Origin: Pontederia crassipes
Lineage: Eukaryota; Streptophyta; Magnoliopsida; Commelinales; Pontederiaceae
Length of the DNA stretch: 64,000 nt
Direction: 5' to 3'
Assembly: GCA_030549335.1 (NCBI GenBank)
Contig: CM060194.1
Span: 12,712,171-12,776,170 of the forward strand
Shown here: piece by piece, positions 37,637 through 50,200 of the stretch
Layout: each line of letters begins with the position of its first letter
Numbering within the stretch: position 1 is the stretch's first letter
Notes under the pieces: model-generated
Told to the model about the DNA's origin: nothing
Seen by the model: the letters and a program-made list of their open reading frames with translations, nothing else
Databases searched by the model: none
Translations under genes and position numbers: made by a program

Positions 37637-40600
37637 TGATTCTCAGCATTCAAGTTCAGATGTTGAAACCTTTTTTCCCTTTATTGAGAAATGGATAGAG
37701 TACAGTTCTCCAAGTGCAGATTTGATACATTCCTGGAGATCACGAAGAGATGTTCTTAGACCTTTGTATAGAAGACATGGGACCTTATTCAGAATTTATA
37801 GTGGAAAAAGTTCAGTTCCACGCTGCAAAAAGTTCCAGTGCATGACATTGCCAACTTAAATGGCATTATAAGTAGATATTGCCAACTTCAAGCCCTCTTT
37901 CACACTCATGTTATGACTGCCTCAATAGTGATTCATATTGTGGTTAAGTGACATCTTTTATACTCTTTCAAGTTGTCACTTATCTTTCCCTTCCACATAT
38001 GAAAATAGGAGGGTTCCTTCCGAGGACAAGGACGGTTAAAGGCAGTCCAAGTTCAAACTTTAGATTTCAATCATAACATAAGTTCTATTGTAATGTCCTC
38101 AAAATTCATCCTTATGATAAATGGATTTCTTTTGAGCTGGCTACCTACAATTACTTATTTTTGGGCTTTCATATATCAACATAAAGATAAACAATAATAT
38201 CAAACTAATTTTCTTAAACTGTGATATTCATTGTTCTTAATAGTCCTCTCATTCATTCTATTACATCAAAATAGCAAGCCTTTGCAGTTGTATCATCACG
38301 AACATGCTATCATACATGCTTCCAACCTTTCCTATTTAATTATACGTGGGATTCAAACATAGGAATACAGCACATGCATGAACAATGAAACTCGGTACAT
38401 AAGATAATGCATATGCATAAGATAAGGTAATAAAACAAATAAGATTTAAAACAATTATAAAACAATAAAAATAATATTATATTTATTTTATTTACCTTGC
38501 ATTTCATTCTTTTCCATTCTTAATTATTCTTCTTTTATGTGTCGCACTACTTTTACTTTAATAATGTCCTATAACTTTTATATGTGTTTTCTTAGACGAG
38601 TTCGAGTTTTTTTATAACATGATGATACTATTATGCATAGGGTTGAGGTGGATGAAGCGAAGACCAAAAAATAGGTACCTCATATTTGAAATAAAAAGAT
38701 ATTAAGATTGATAAACAAATCTTGGGTAGGCTACAAATATCCACTATTAACCATTCTTATTTTGTTTTATTTTATTACAATCAGTGCACATGATTATTCT
38801 CAAATAACACTAGAATTCAATCTGAGTGTCAAAAAAAATGTGTGCAGGGTGTAGTCCGGATATGGGTTGCCTATGAAGTGACACATGTTCTCTAAATCAA
38901 CCTCTAGGAATTCTTTGGTTGAAATTCGAACCAAGTCAGAGGTGGCTCGGGCTAAGTTCACTGACGATGATTCTGATTCGTTTTGGACAATAGAATTAGG
39001 GTCTGGTGTAAACTCAACTCAAGTTGGATTTCTCAACCAAAGTTGAGCACCCCTGGTTCATTAGGACTTTATGCCTAAATTTAATTTAAAATATTAAAAT
39101 AAAATATTTTAAATATGGAAATAATAAAATACCTAGAAATTTTATTTTATGCTTTAAGCTAAATATTAAATCATTGTTTATATTAAATAATAAAAATTTT
39201 AAAAAGTGGTGATCGGGTGACTCAGATGAATCGAATTGAGTTAGGTCGGATTCACCTCCCATATGACATTCAATTGTCGGATCTTGTTGATGGGTTAGGT
39301 CCAACCCAATCCAAGAACACCTCCTAAAGAAGCCCGGGTTGAGTCCTTGGAAATTCAAGTTGTGTTTCTCCAAGTTGAGGTCGGACTCAAAGTTTATAGC
39401 ATCAGGTTGTGTGATCCATCGAAGAACTTGGGCTGAATGTTTTTTGTGTGGGCCACGTTTCGTCTTGCCGAAACTCTGATGCAATTTTTTGAAAGTCTAA
39501 CATCATTTTACTATCTATAAACTATTACAGTTGACATAAAAGAATATAGAGGAAACATAATTCGTGTCTTATTCTTTAACTTAATTATTCTATTAAGAAA
39601 TCATGTCTAAAAATGAATTCGAATCTTACGTATATTTGCTATTATGACAACCTTAAACCAAAAAGTTTGAGCGCATTTTTTTACGAACCAGCTTGTCTTC
39701 CGATGATGACTCAGGTGTCCTTAGGTTGTCGAAGATTGTAATTGTGCATGCATGCCGAGGAAAGAGATATTAGGACTCAAAGTGGGGAAGGGAAGAGGTT
39801 GATGAGAAGAGGGGTTTACTTCGTAGGAAACCGTAAATTTTGAGACAGCTTATTTTATAATTTGAAAATAAGTTATAATTCCCCTCTTATAATTATATTC
39901 CTAACCTTTCTTGATTATCTTTAATTAAATTACTTATCCTTTTCTTTTCCTTCCCCTTCTCCTCGTCAATTTAAATTCTTATATTTATTCAACACAATTA
40001 TCTTTTATTTTAAAAAGAATTTTCAAAATTAAGTAAATAAATAATTCTATTATTTATCTAATTAAATAATTTTGAAAAATCTTGGGATTTTACATCTACC
40101 CCTTTCTTTTTTAATAATATCTTTTATTTATTAATTTCATTCTCTTATGGTGAACAACAAACTCTAGTTCCCTTAACGAAGTTTCATCATAATTTAAAAT
40201 AAAATAGCATCTTAAATTTGTCATAATTGTTTCAGACTTAAGGTTCTTTAGAAATTATGAAATGTATGGAGATAGGTAATGCTTAACTTTGAGATTTCTT
40301 TAAAAAAATGTCTTAGAACAAGTTGATATGTTTCACTACATTTTATATCTTCTATGACAGTTAACCTGAATAGTACATTTTATTATAATTTAAATATTAA
40401 TATAAATACATAAAACTGATATGGGAGTAACAGCCAAAAATTTAATTTTGGATCCAGTTGAAATCATCTCAATATTTAAAAATATTAAAAGATGTGATTT
40501 TTATATTGAACACCATACAATCTATCAAAACACAGATATGAAAAACAACTTAGACAAATTTCAAAATATTTTTGAAGAAACTATAGTGTGAAATTTATAT

Positions 40601-40830
40601 GTTAAGAATTTTACATTCCACGTCACTCAATCTATCAACACACAGTAAAGAAAGGAGAATATAGTTGCTTTCCTAAATTTTGCCTAGTCTTTTCTGAATA
40701 GATTAAATGTAATTTTTGTGTGCCTTAAAAATCATAGAGTCTAATTCTACATATATTTTTTTCACTTGAATATGATATGTTTACCAATTATTATGTATTT
40801 TACATTTAGTACCATTCAAATTGCTACTGT
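37637..40830. other. 3' region of MLO copy 2 and intergenic DNA
   Basis: 37637 to about 38000 is probably the 3' UTR and flank of MLO copy 2. The rest is AT-rich without a supported gene. A minus-strand open frame at 39086-39484 (132 codons) lies in a slightly GC-richer patch with repeated 'aactcaagttgg', 'aagttgag' and 'ggttgagtcc' words; it has no domain and is better seen as decayed repeat DNA. Confidence 0.5.
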
Positions 40831-43085
40831 TGTAACGCTCGCCCCTCCTGTCACGTAGGCAATCAAGTTGATCCCGGGAGCATTATACTGCCTATTGCAC
40901 TATTGACCATGACCATTCAACATAATAGCATACGTGACATCAATATAATAGGAAAATAATCAAGGATTTTAATGCGGAAGTTCAAACGTCAAATATCAAG
41001 GTGAACAACGGATAATGTGGCTTGTAGAAGAGTGCGGAAGAGCATAAGTTGTAGCAAGTTCAATATCAAAATAAGGAAGTTTGATGAGTGGAATAACATT
41101 ATGTCTCTGAACAAATTACAATAACTTGAAAGAAATATAGCAAAGAAAGCTTGCGGAAGAATGTCAGTCATGTGCAGCGTTCTTCATGCTCTGTATCCTC
41201 CATCACCTCATCAATTAGCATTCTCACCTGCAAAATCCCATTGCAGGGGAATCAAATACTCATGAGCAAAAATTCTAGTACAATAGTAAAATAGACGGTG
41301 AAATAATAATGATAATCATATAACCAAAATATCAATTATGAACAATACTGTACGTTGATTTCTATGCAATGCTTATAACGGATCAATACATCATTCTTTG
41401 ACAATATCAAGATCTGTGCTTTAATCTTTACTATGGCTATACTTTATCTTTACTCTCCATTAACTTTACCATGCTATGTTCTATACTTATATTTAATATT
41501 GTACCATACTTTACTTTACCATGCTCTATACTCTACTTTATAATACTCTGCTTTACATTGCTTTACTGTGAGTTGCACTATGTCTTTTACATTATTATGA
41601 TATCCTTAAAGTTGGTTGTTCTATACGAGCTCGACTTTATTAATTAGGATGTCAGAGGTGCCTCTCTGAATTTCTGAAGTCAGTAAGCCCATAAAAGGAA
41701 AGGGGTGTGTGTTAATGCATTACCCAATTCGGAATGTAGATGGGAGAGAACCTACATCACAGGAACAGTAGTCAATTAAGAACATGTAGATTCACTGTCC
41801 CCTCAGTTAGCTACCTATCCTTCTGGCTCAATACTTTATATTCTCTGGAGGAAGAAGTGTGACCAATGCATTATCCTTCATTCGAGATACAGGTGGGAGA
41901 AGACCTGAAATCTCAGGAATAGTGGTCATCGAAGACCAGTAGCTTCGTTGTCTCCTCAGCTAACTACTTGCCCCTCTGTACTTTACTCTGATCTTTGCTC
42001 TCTACACTGAGGGGCGGCACATAGTAATCTCGTATCTTTATCTTTACTTTACTTATTTTTATTTATCATGAAATCTATGGATAAGAGCTCAATTGTGCTT
42101 TAATTTTTGTACAGTAGGACTTAGCCGGTATGGTGGACTGGTTAGAGTCTCAGAATCTAGATTTAAAATTAGCCTTGATCTACTATCGAATCGATCGACC
42201 ATTTTTGGAATACCGATCGATCGGTCCTCTTGGATCAGTCGACCTTCTCCTTTATCGGGTGTCTATAGATCGGTCGACCGTACACGTGTGTCGGTCGACC
42301 GATTGCTCTACTGGATCGGTCGATTGTTCTGATGATCGATCGACCGGTCGTAAAGTTTACAAAATGCGCACTGCGCGTAGGATCGGTCAATCGATCAGAG
42401 GTCCGGTCGGGCGATCATGAAATCTATTTTGTCCGTTAGCATATAGATCGGTCGACCGATTGGTAAGAACTCGTGTGGGTTCTTTACGCAAATCGGTCGA
42501 CCGTTGATACAATCGGTCGACCGATCCCTGCGATAAAATAGGGCCATTGGACTTTTTCTTCATTTTCGACGGCCTTTCAGCCATCAAACGATGATGACGA
42601 CAATACGAAAAATGTAGATAATCAACTTAGGATCACAATGAACTATTCCTATGCATTAAACGATCACTATTTCTTCGTCTAGGGATTTAAGACGCTAAGG
42701 TACCTCTGTTCATCGATTTTTGGGTTCGCCGGATCGCTGTCGTCGTCCGAATGGTCACCGGTCATTCCTGGTCGGCGAGGAGAGTTCGCTTGGTCGTTGT
42801 GCACGTCAAGGAAGAATTGCCGCATGTCGGAGGGTTGTCATTCGGTGTCGCGCTCTGTTCTGCTCGTGCGTCGGTCGTCGGTTCGGAGGAAGAAAAAGGA
42901 GAAGACAAAGGGGCGGCGACTGGCTGTGCATCCAAGGGGCGCGAGGGTTGCCCTCACGTCCCTATTTATGGCATTGGCCGACCGATCATGGGCATAATCA
43001 GGGGAGGATTCGCCTCCCTTGTCGGTCGTTGCCATGCGCAACGTTTCCTTTTTTGTTTCCTTTTATGCAAATATAATACGTTACA
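40831..43085 (+). mobile_element. Solo LTR, probably Ty3-gypsy
   Basis: The element begins TGTAACGCTCGCCCCTCCTG and ends GTTACA, so it has the inverted TG...CA ends (TGTAAC/GTTACA) of an LTR. It is flanked on both sides by ACTGT (40826-40830 and 43086-43090), a perfect 5-bp target duplication. No internal gag-pol or second LTR is present, so it is a solo LTR left by recombination between the two LTRs. Inside, about 41700-41850 and 41851-41990 are a tandem pair of about 150 bp (shared 'aatgcatta-cc', 'gatgggaga-', 'cctcag-ta-cta'). About 42190-42525 is a palindrome cluster. 42720-43050 is GC-rich with a possible TATA (tatttatggcat). Open frames in the GC-rich part are not genes. Assigning it to Gypsy is by general look only. 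Confidence 0.9.
42190..42525. repeat. Cluster of CGGTCGACCG palindromes in the solo LTR
   Basis: The palindrome CGGTCGACCG occurs five times (42271, 42292, 42449, 42494, 42514). Two copies extend to the perfect 14-mer ATCGGTCGACCGAT (42447-42460 and 42512-42525). Several diverged copies (atcgatcgacc, ccgatcgatcggt, atcgatcgaccggt, gatcggtcaatcgatc) fill the gaps. Spacing is irregular. Confidence 0.9.
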
Positions 43086-43701
43086 ACTGTACTAAAATAT
43101 GTCATCATCGTGCTAATGTACTTATTAAGATAGAATTATTTTTTGTTACACAAATTATTTTAATGTACAAAAATAAATTCACGTTGTACCTTTAAAATGT
43201 CATTCAATAATTGATAAGTGTATACATATAAAAAATATTTAATTGTTTTAAATACAATTATATGACGTATGTGATAAGATGATATGAATATGATTAAGCC
43301 ATGTATATGCATATTATTTGTCATACATTTCTATTTCATTATCAAGATTATATGTCTTTTGCAAAAATGATATGATATCCTACAACATAATATATGTTTT
43401 ATCACATGATATAAAATCTAATGAGGTATACCTTTGATTAGTTGGGAATATACTTTTTTGCATGGACCATAGCCAATTGATAATATGACATGTCCTTTAT
43501 ACAAAAAATGTATATATGAGATGACAAATAAATGATATTGAACAAATATGTCACATGTTATATAATGTGTTGTAAGATATAATTAGTTAATTTAATTTAT
43601 AATATGATAAATTAGATAAGCATGGGTTATTATATTATTTTAATGAAAATTTCATATATTAAATTACTTTATTAAGATTGGATATGTGGTAACGATAAGA
43701 C
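43086..43701. other. AT-rich spacer
   Basis: No gene and no clear repeat ends. Contains many 'atatgata/tatcatat' words. Confidence 0.5.
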
Positions 43702-44183
43702 TATGGGTTGTTTGGCGCATTACCGATTTAATTAATTATTAATTTAGATCACCATTTAAATAGATTATTACTATTTAAATTACCGGTAATATTTGGTAAG
43801 TACTGATAATATAAATAATAGTCAAAACATATAGAGAAAAATGATCAAAATACCCTTAAAAATTATTTCAAATCTTAATAACATATTATTATAAATAAAG
43901 AAAGAAAAATATAAAAGTGAATATATATGAAAAAGATGAGGAAAACTTAAGAGTTATTTGTAAGACATTCCAAATAATAAAGAAGATGAAGTTGAATGAT
44001 TTTTACTTATTAATAAAATATTTAAAATAAAAAATTAATTGAATGGATATTTTTGTCAAAATGCATTCTAACCAGCTTGTAATCTAGAAAATCACTTCCT
44101 TATCTGCTATTTAGATTATCAGTGATGTGGTAATAATTACCAAAGCAGTTAAAATTATCAGTAATCAGTTGTAGCCAAATAAG
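43702..44183. mobile_element. MITE-like element
   Basis: The left end gttgtttggcgcattaccga and the right end (about 44160-44182, gtaatcagttgtagccaaat) are imperfect inverted copies, sharing TTTGGC, ATTAC and GAT when one is inverted. The interior repeats 'attaccggtaat', 'gataat' and 'ggtaattattacc' in both orientations and is non-coding. A related half-end (attacctcataccaaatgag) lies at 44237-44256, which might be the true right end. Confidence 0.4.
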
Positions 44184-44654
44184 ATAATGTAGTGGGTCAT
44201 AAGAATTTTAAATAAAATAATTGATAATCTATCTAAATTACCTCATACCAAATGAGTTTGCAATGAGTTGTAGTTTGTTTTATGTCATTGTTTCTATGCA
44301 ATGAGTTGTAGTTTGTTTATGTCATTGTTCGTATATTTTTCAAATCAGATGTGCAGTTGTGTTTGACAATCCTCCATCGGGATATAAACACTTTTAGACA
44401 AAAAAAAAGGTTTCTAGTCATTTTGTCAATACGTAAATGAGCGTGTGAAGTGCCCATTGTTTCACATCATATATGAAGCGTGATCTCAACTATTTAGAGG
44501 AGATTAGATGACGTACGATTCATCGAGAAACATCTCACGAGAAAATCCTGCTCGTGTGTGTGTTTTCTCCCACGCAACACTGCCAGACCACCCACATGAC
44601 GCTGATGATGATGTCGGATCATCCATGTCATATATGCCGATGATGATGTCGGAC

Positions 44655-44657
<3 letters not shown>

Positions 44658-44699
<42 letters not shown>
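44658..44699. repeat. (TC)21 microsatellite
   Basis: Uninterrupted TC dinucleotide run. It produces a false open frame coding alternating Ser-Leu or Arg-Glu on either strand. Confidence 0.95.
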
Positions 44700-44704
<5 letters not shown>

Positions 44705-45168
44705 CTCTTGAGGGCATAGATCTCGATTGCTTGAGAGTGAGGTAGGGGCAGCGACAACCCTATGGCTCCATCATGGCTGAATGAATTGATGTGTTCATGT
44801 GACACGCTTCAAGTTCGCGATCGTCGACCATGGGTCATGGGTCTTAGCATTGATGGGGGACAGGACGGAGTGAGGGGGAGGGTGAGGTGGTAACGACAAA
44901 GGAAGGGCACGACAAGGTCCAACGAGGGAGGGGGGGGAGGTCGGGGTGGCGGCAATAGCAGTGCAAGGGATCTAATGACGACAAATCAAGGGATCGGGTT
45001 TGAGAGGGATATAGGGGGAAAGAGGATCAAATTCTTGCGAGATTTTACATCAATCATTCTTCGATTGCATGTGGACCATTCAGATTGTGTGCCTTCTTTT
45101 GCATTGTTGGATCACATCTAGATGACTAAGATTTTGCTTCATACGGTGTGAAAGAAAAGGTGCTTCAT
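44700..45168. other. Purine-rich intergenic patch
   Basis: About 44840-45010 is G-rich on the plus strand (gggggaggg runs) with no gene. The rest is unremarkable. Confidence 0.5.
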
Positions 45169-45171
45169 GTG

Positions 45172-45204
<33 letters not shown>
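45169..45204. repeat. (GT)n microsatellite
   Basis: GT run with a single T-rich interruption. Confidence 0.95.
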
Positions 45205-45359
45205 TATCTGGAGTAGTCATCCAAACTTGCTACAATTAATCTGTAGCATCATGCATCACTTGTTCCGCTATAGTATGAGAGGCTTCCATCATTTGCATAT
45301 AAGATGCCAAGTGGTTAAGGCTTCCATCATTCACCATCGCATCGCCTCACCTCGTCGTT

Positions 45360-45800
45360 GATGTTTCTTCACCTCGTTGTCGCCATCATTGGAGGGGAGA
45401 TCGGGGAGAAAGGGGGAGAGAGCATAGGGAGAGATCAGGAGTGACAAGTCAAAATCTCACCGACGACCATCACGCTCACGCCTCGCCTCACCTCACCGTC
45501 ACTGTCGCTTCACCTCACCGTCGCCATCGCCTATGGGGAGATCGGGGAGAAAGGGAGAGAGAGCTGAGGGAGAGATCAGGAGGTCATCGTCGCATCGTCT
45601 TGCCATCATCGTCACTTTGCCGCATCATCGCTGTCGCCTTCGCTTCACCTCGCCATCGCCATCGCCGAAGGGGAGATCAGGGAGAGAGCATAGAGAGGGA
45701 TCAAGAGGTCACCGTCGCATCGCCTCTCCATCGCCGTCGCCATCGTCGGAGGGGGATTAGGGAGAAAGGGGGGGTGAGAGAGAGCAATGTGTCAAAATCT
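45360..45800 (+). repeat. Degenerate GC-rich tandem repeats
   Basis: Four diverged copies of a unit of the form 'cgccatcg-c--aggggagat' followed by 'cggggagaaaggg-gagagag' and 'agagatcaggag' start near 45380, 45520, 45650 and 45730. Spacers are rich in 'caccgtcgc' and 'cctcaccgtc'. The open frame at 45441-45821 runs through it but is simple-sequence protein (His/Arg-rich) without domain, so no gene is called. Confidence 0.7.
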
Positions 45801-46175
45801 CGCCAATATATCGCGAGATGACGCTAAAATATAACGCGAGGATCTTAACCATCCGATCTAATCTCAACAGTTCAGATAAATAAATAAATATATATATATA
45901 ATATATATATATAGAGAGAGAGAGAGAGAGGAATATTAGGGTGCATACACACTTATAGGTGCATACATTCATTTACAGCCATTAGATCAAAATTATTGTA
46001 GTTATAATGATTGAGATTTAATCATCAATTATATTATTAGTTTAATAAGAATCTGGTTAAATAAAAATCTGGTTCAAAAAAATCGTGAAGCCAATCTCTT
46101 GTGCGCCGATCGTCGACCTCCTGTGCCAATCGCCGACCGTCGACCACCGACATCAGCTATCGACGCTCGCCCACT

Positions 46176-46176
<1 letters not shown>

Positions 46177-46211
<35 letters not shown>
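46177..46211 (+). repeat. 35-G homopolymer
   Basis: Uninterrupted run of 35 G inside the TIR element. True length is uncertain because such runs are poorly resolved by sequencing. Confidence 0.9.
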
Positions 46212-46306
46212 CTACGCCCCCCTTTTGCGCTCGCCGGTGCGGTAGCAAAAAGGGGGGACATCGGGCCCCCTCTGCGACCTCGCTGCATCGCCGACGCGAC
46301 GTCAAG

Positions 46307-46394
46307 CGGCAGCGAAAAGGGTGGCGTCGGCCCCCCTATGTGACGTCGCCGGCGAGGTCGCAGAGGGGGGCCGACGCCACCCTTTTCGCTGCCG
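46307..46394. repeat. 30-bp perfect inverted repeat (hairpin)
   Basis: Arms 46307-46336 and 46365-46394 are exact reverse complements (cggcagcgaaaagggtggcg... against ...cgccacccttttcgctgccg), with a 28-nt loop that itself contains the near-palindrome gacgtcgccggcgaggtc. A further arm (46263-46282) matches 46354-46372 inverted, giving two competing foldbacks. Confidence 0.9.
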
Positions 46395-46606
46395 ACTGAT
46401 GCCCCCCTTTCTACTACTACGCCGGCCATCGACCTCGATCACCGCGAAGGCGGTTTGTGACGAACTAGACACGCCTATGCTTGTGGATGAACCGGACGCG
46501 TGTGATCACATCTCAGCCCTCCATGCTTCTATGTGCTGATCCAATGGCTAGAAAATTGTGTATGCACATGTACGCACTCATATGTGAATGCACCTTAATA
46601 TTCCTC

Positions 46607-47262
46607 ATATATGGTGCTGATCGAAAGCCCTATTTTACCATATATATGTATGTGTGTGTTATATTGGTAATGTGATAATTTTTTTACTTTATAGTAGATT
46701 TGAACTTACACTAAGTAGCAAAAATAAGAGGTTAAAATATTTGAAATTACTTGTAATTTTTATTACAATCTTGATTTACTTTTAAATTTTAAATTACTAG
46801 TACTTTTACTTGTCTAGATTATTTACATCCAAGCTGTTTTAACAATCATGTTATCCTAAAAGGAATTGTTTTATCTTACATTTACTTAATATACTAATTA
46901 TTTTCTATTTCTCATATCTTCTTTTATATTTATCTAGTTAAACTGTTTTACCACTTATTACTATTCAAAATATAGAAATATGTAGCTTAACAATAGAAAC
47001 GGCATTTCTCTTTATGAAGTTTTTATCAAGTGGATTTTGTCAGATTTTTTTTCATTTACAGGTAATACTAGTAGAGAATAAAAGTGTAACTAGATAAATA
47101 TAAAGAAAACAAGTGAAAATTTATTAACTTGTAATCAAAGTTAATGTTTTTTTTAATTAAGAATGTAAAGCTGAAATAAAAGAGGTATAAAAATAACAAC
47201 AATAAAACTTACTCGTATAAAACAACCGAGTGGGGGGTTTTAGGGAGGTACATTTCCTCGCG
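46607..47262. other. Upstream region of the protease gene
   Basis: AT-rich, with a TG/TA run near 46640-46665. No gene. The last ~50 bp hold the leader of the protease gene; no strong TATA box was recognised near 47200, though 'cgtataaaac' at 47214-47223 is a candidate. Confidence 0.45.
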
Positions 47263-50200
47263 ATGTTGCGGTTCCTCGCCCGCCGGAGCACCGCCGCCGG
47301 TCTCCTCGCCGCCGTCACCATCGCTGGCGGCGCCGCCTTCTCATACCCTTCTTCCGAAGGCTCCCGTAACTATCTCCTCTTCTCCCTTCCACGTTTATTC
47401 GAAAAAGCTCCGGATTTTCTCTAACTTATTTTGTTTTCTTATTTTACTGCAGGGGCAACGTTGTCGATCTCTTCTTTCCCCTGGAACTTTCAATCTCTCT
47501 TATTGAATCCAGCCGCAGGTTCGTAGTTTAATTCCTCCGTATTTTGTGTTGTTGTTGTTTTCCGGATTTGTTGACTTATTTTGCATTAATTAGGGCCTTA
47601 TGTGCGAAACTTCTCTGACGCCGGCGCTCCTCCGCCTTCAAACCCGATTGAGAAAGCGTTCGTGAAGAGCAAGGATGAGCCCGATTGCTGCCGCGGTTGC
47701 CTGCGCAGGGACTCCATCGCCGAGGCTGCGGCGGTGGCTGGTCCGGCTGTCGTTAATATCTCTGTGAATCATGGTGAGATCAGATTCTGCTGATTGGACT
47801 GGATAGTACCGGTATCCGTTTTACTGGCTTATGAGTTTCTGGAATTGGATTTGTGTGATTAGGTGCCTTTGCCAAAAGTGTCGGCTCTGGAACAATAATT
47901 GACCCAAATGGGACGATACTAACTTGTGCACATTGTGTAGAGGATCTCCGTAGCATGAGAAGGGTCCCCAAAGCGAAGGTTGGCTTGTGATTTGTTTCTA
48001 TCCTAACTTACGGCGTCTTTTTGTTCTTGATTTAGAATAGTGATCAATGGTTCAGAGCTTGAAAGGAAGAGTGACCTTGTACTTGAATAGAATTTTGCTT
48101 CTGCTGGGACTTAAGATATATGATCTAAGGAGGAAACAGGTAGCTTTAGACAGTATTAATGGAAAATAACACAGTGATGAGTACACATATAGGAGATTAT
48201 CATTCATTTCCTGCGAGTATACAGTATGTAAAAATGCTTCTTATTGTGAAGTTTATTTCCTTTGTTTTCGAAGAGCAATTAGAACATTTTTGGCAACTTA
48301 CAAATACATTCTGTTTCCTATCCATAATTTATAATATGTTATTCCTGGCTTATGCCATTTTTTTGTGCTTTCCATGCTAAAATTGCTAGATTTGATTCTC
48401 GCCTGGTTAATGTTCTTTTATATTAAATACATTGAAGAAAAACACATTCACATGTTATAAATTATGGTGCCACTTGCCACAACAAAGTTCACAAAGCCTT
48501 AGTTTTTCCATTGGTTTTGTAAGCAGTTGAGCCTAGTTATGTATTTGCTATCTCAACTTCTACCCTTTTATCTCAAATATGAAAGTAAAGGCAGGATGAA
48601 CTGCATGCGAAAATTGGTTTTATGCTGCAATACCCTTCTATTTTTATACTAAGAATGCATAAGGAGTCTTTAATTTCTTGTCTTGGAAACAGGTTGGCGT
48701 TACTTTGCAAGATGGCCGAGAGTTTGTGGGTACTGTTCTTAATGCTGATTTCATTTCAGATGTTGCTGTTGTGAAGATTGAATCAAAGAACCCACTACCA
48801 GCAGCAAAACTTGGAACATCATCCAAAGTTCGACCAGGTGAATGGGTTATTGCTTTGGGTTCCCCACATTTCTTACAGAATACCATTACAGCAGGCATTG
48901 TAAGGTAACCTGTTGCACAGATAAGTTTGATTCCATTATATTATGCTTGTGGCAGCACCAATCTGCTTACAAGATGCTTTCTTGTGTGGCTTGTTATCTT
49001 CAGTCGTACTTATGTTTGTGCAGAGATTGACTTATTCAAACTTGGTTCAACGAAATAACTACAGATTTCTTGATTGTTGAAAAGCACTAAGGATATTGGT
49101 TCATCTTTAGTATTCAACTAACTATTGTTTTTATGTGTTTAGCTATGTTGATCGTAAAAGCACTGATTTAGGTCTCAGAGGATCTGAGAGGGAGTATTTG
49201 CAGACTGATTGTGCAATTAACGAGGTAGGAAACTTCATTTTACTTTATGACTTTATCCACGCTTTTTTTGCATGTCTCTTTTGTCTTAGAATTATCTAAT
49301 TTGTAAAAGCTTAAACATTATGAAATGTCAGATATTCAAACTATGAATATGTTGGAAATCCATATTGAAATGTAGAAAATTTTCTATTTGATAGCATGGA
49401 TTATTTGCTTATCTTGAAAAAGGGCACAAATGTGTGGGATGAAGTTCATCATATTAATATAGTGATGTATTGCTCTCACTTTTCTCCTTTATCTTTGAGT
49501 TGAAATTTCTTTTTATTGAGAATTAATTGTATTACTGTGCATTTGCATTGTGAAGGTCTTATCAATTTCTTGATAAATCTTTACTCTTAGCAACTTTATA
49601 TTGCAGCATAGTTAGGATTATCAAATTGATTATGTTGCAGTTAAGATGCATGATTATTGGTAGTCATTTTTTTTCATCTGTACAGAGTTGGCTATCGATT
49701 CAAACCATAATCTTAATTACTCAAGATAGAATTAAGAAAACACTATATAACGGAATATGGAGGCTAGCGCCAATCATTAGATGTGGTTTCAATTAGGTCA
49801 GTGTGAGACACACTGGAGTGCTCTATTGGATATAACTATATCTCCATTTTTAACCTAAAATTCACATTGAAATCGTCACGAATAAACCAAAAAATTGGAG
49901 AATTATTCTCTTGATCTATCATTTGAGATAAACATGTCTATCAGTTTATGATCTGTCCCTTGTATTACATAAACTGAGCTTATTGTTTAGCAAAGGTATA
50001 TATATTGCTAATGGGGGTCCTCCCTCCACACCGGAGACATTTTGGCACTCACTCAGGGGCTGTAGTGGACGACGACGACTGGCGACCTTTTTTTTTTTTT
50101 GAGAGGGGACTGTCGACCTTTTTGGCTGGTGCCTGGGCCATATGGCTTCAGTGCAACCGAATTATTTTTTATGGGGAGACTTGTCAGGTTGAGTGTATTG

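Larger units (their letters stand above)
45928..46606. mobile_element. TIR element with GC-rich cargo
   Basis: The left arm, about 45928-45990 (gaggaatattagggtgcata, later tgcatacattcat and cagccattagatca), is an imperfect inverted copy of the right arm, about 46537-46606 (tgatccaatggct, tatgcacatgtacgcactca, aatgcaccttaatattcctc). The arms are about 60-70 bp, long as in Mutator-like MITEs. Between them is GC-rich DNA (about 46090-46530) unlike its AT-rich surroundings. It includes a 35-G run and a perfect hairpin. I saw no clean target duplication, partly because the left flank is a GA/TA repeat. No transposase is encoded. The GC-rich cargo may be captured host sequence, but its source is not recognisable. 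Confidence 0.6.

Noticed and set aside
39086-39484. 132-codon minus-strand open frame
   Set aside because: No recognisable domain, AT-rich low-complexity ends, no splice partners; kept only as a note in the intergenic entry.
42117-42170. tRNA-like wording (gccggtatggtggactggtt)
   Set aside because: No matching acceptor stem, anticodon arm or T-arm could be folded; it lies inside the solo LTR.
42093-43095. Open frames of 66-118 codons in a GC-rich patch
   Set aside because: They fall inside the solo LTR defined by its ends and target duplication, and overlap each other in several frames.
44494-44805. Open frames with Ser-Leu or Arg-Glu runs
   Set aside because: Produced by the TC microsatellite.
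46085-46539. Gly- or Pro-rich open frames on both strands
   Set aside because: Driven by the poly-G run and palindrome; no conserved domain.
47230-47262. Earlier in-frame GTG start for the protease
   Set aside because: Plant nuclear genes start at ATG; the ATG at 47263 gives a normal targeting-type N-terminus.
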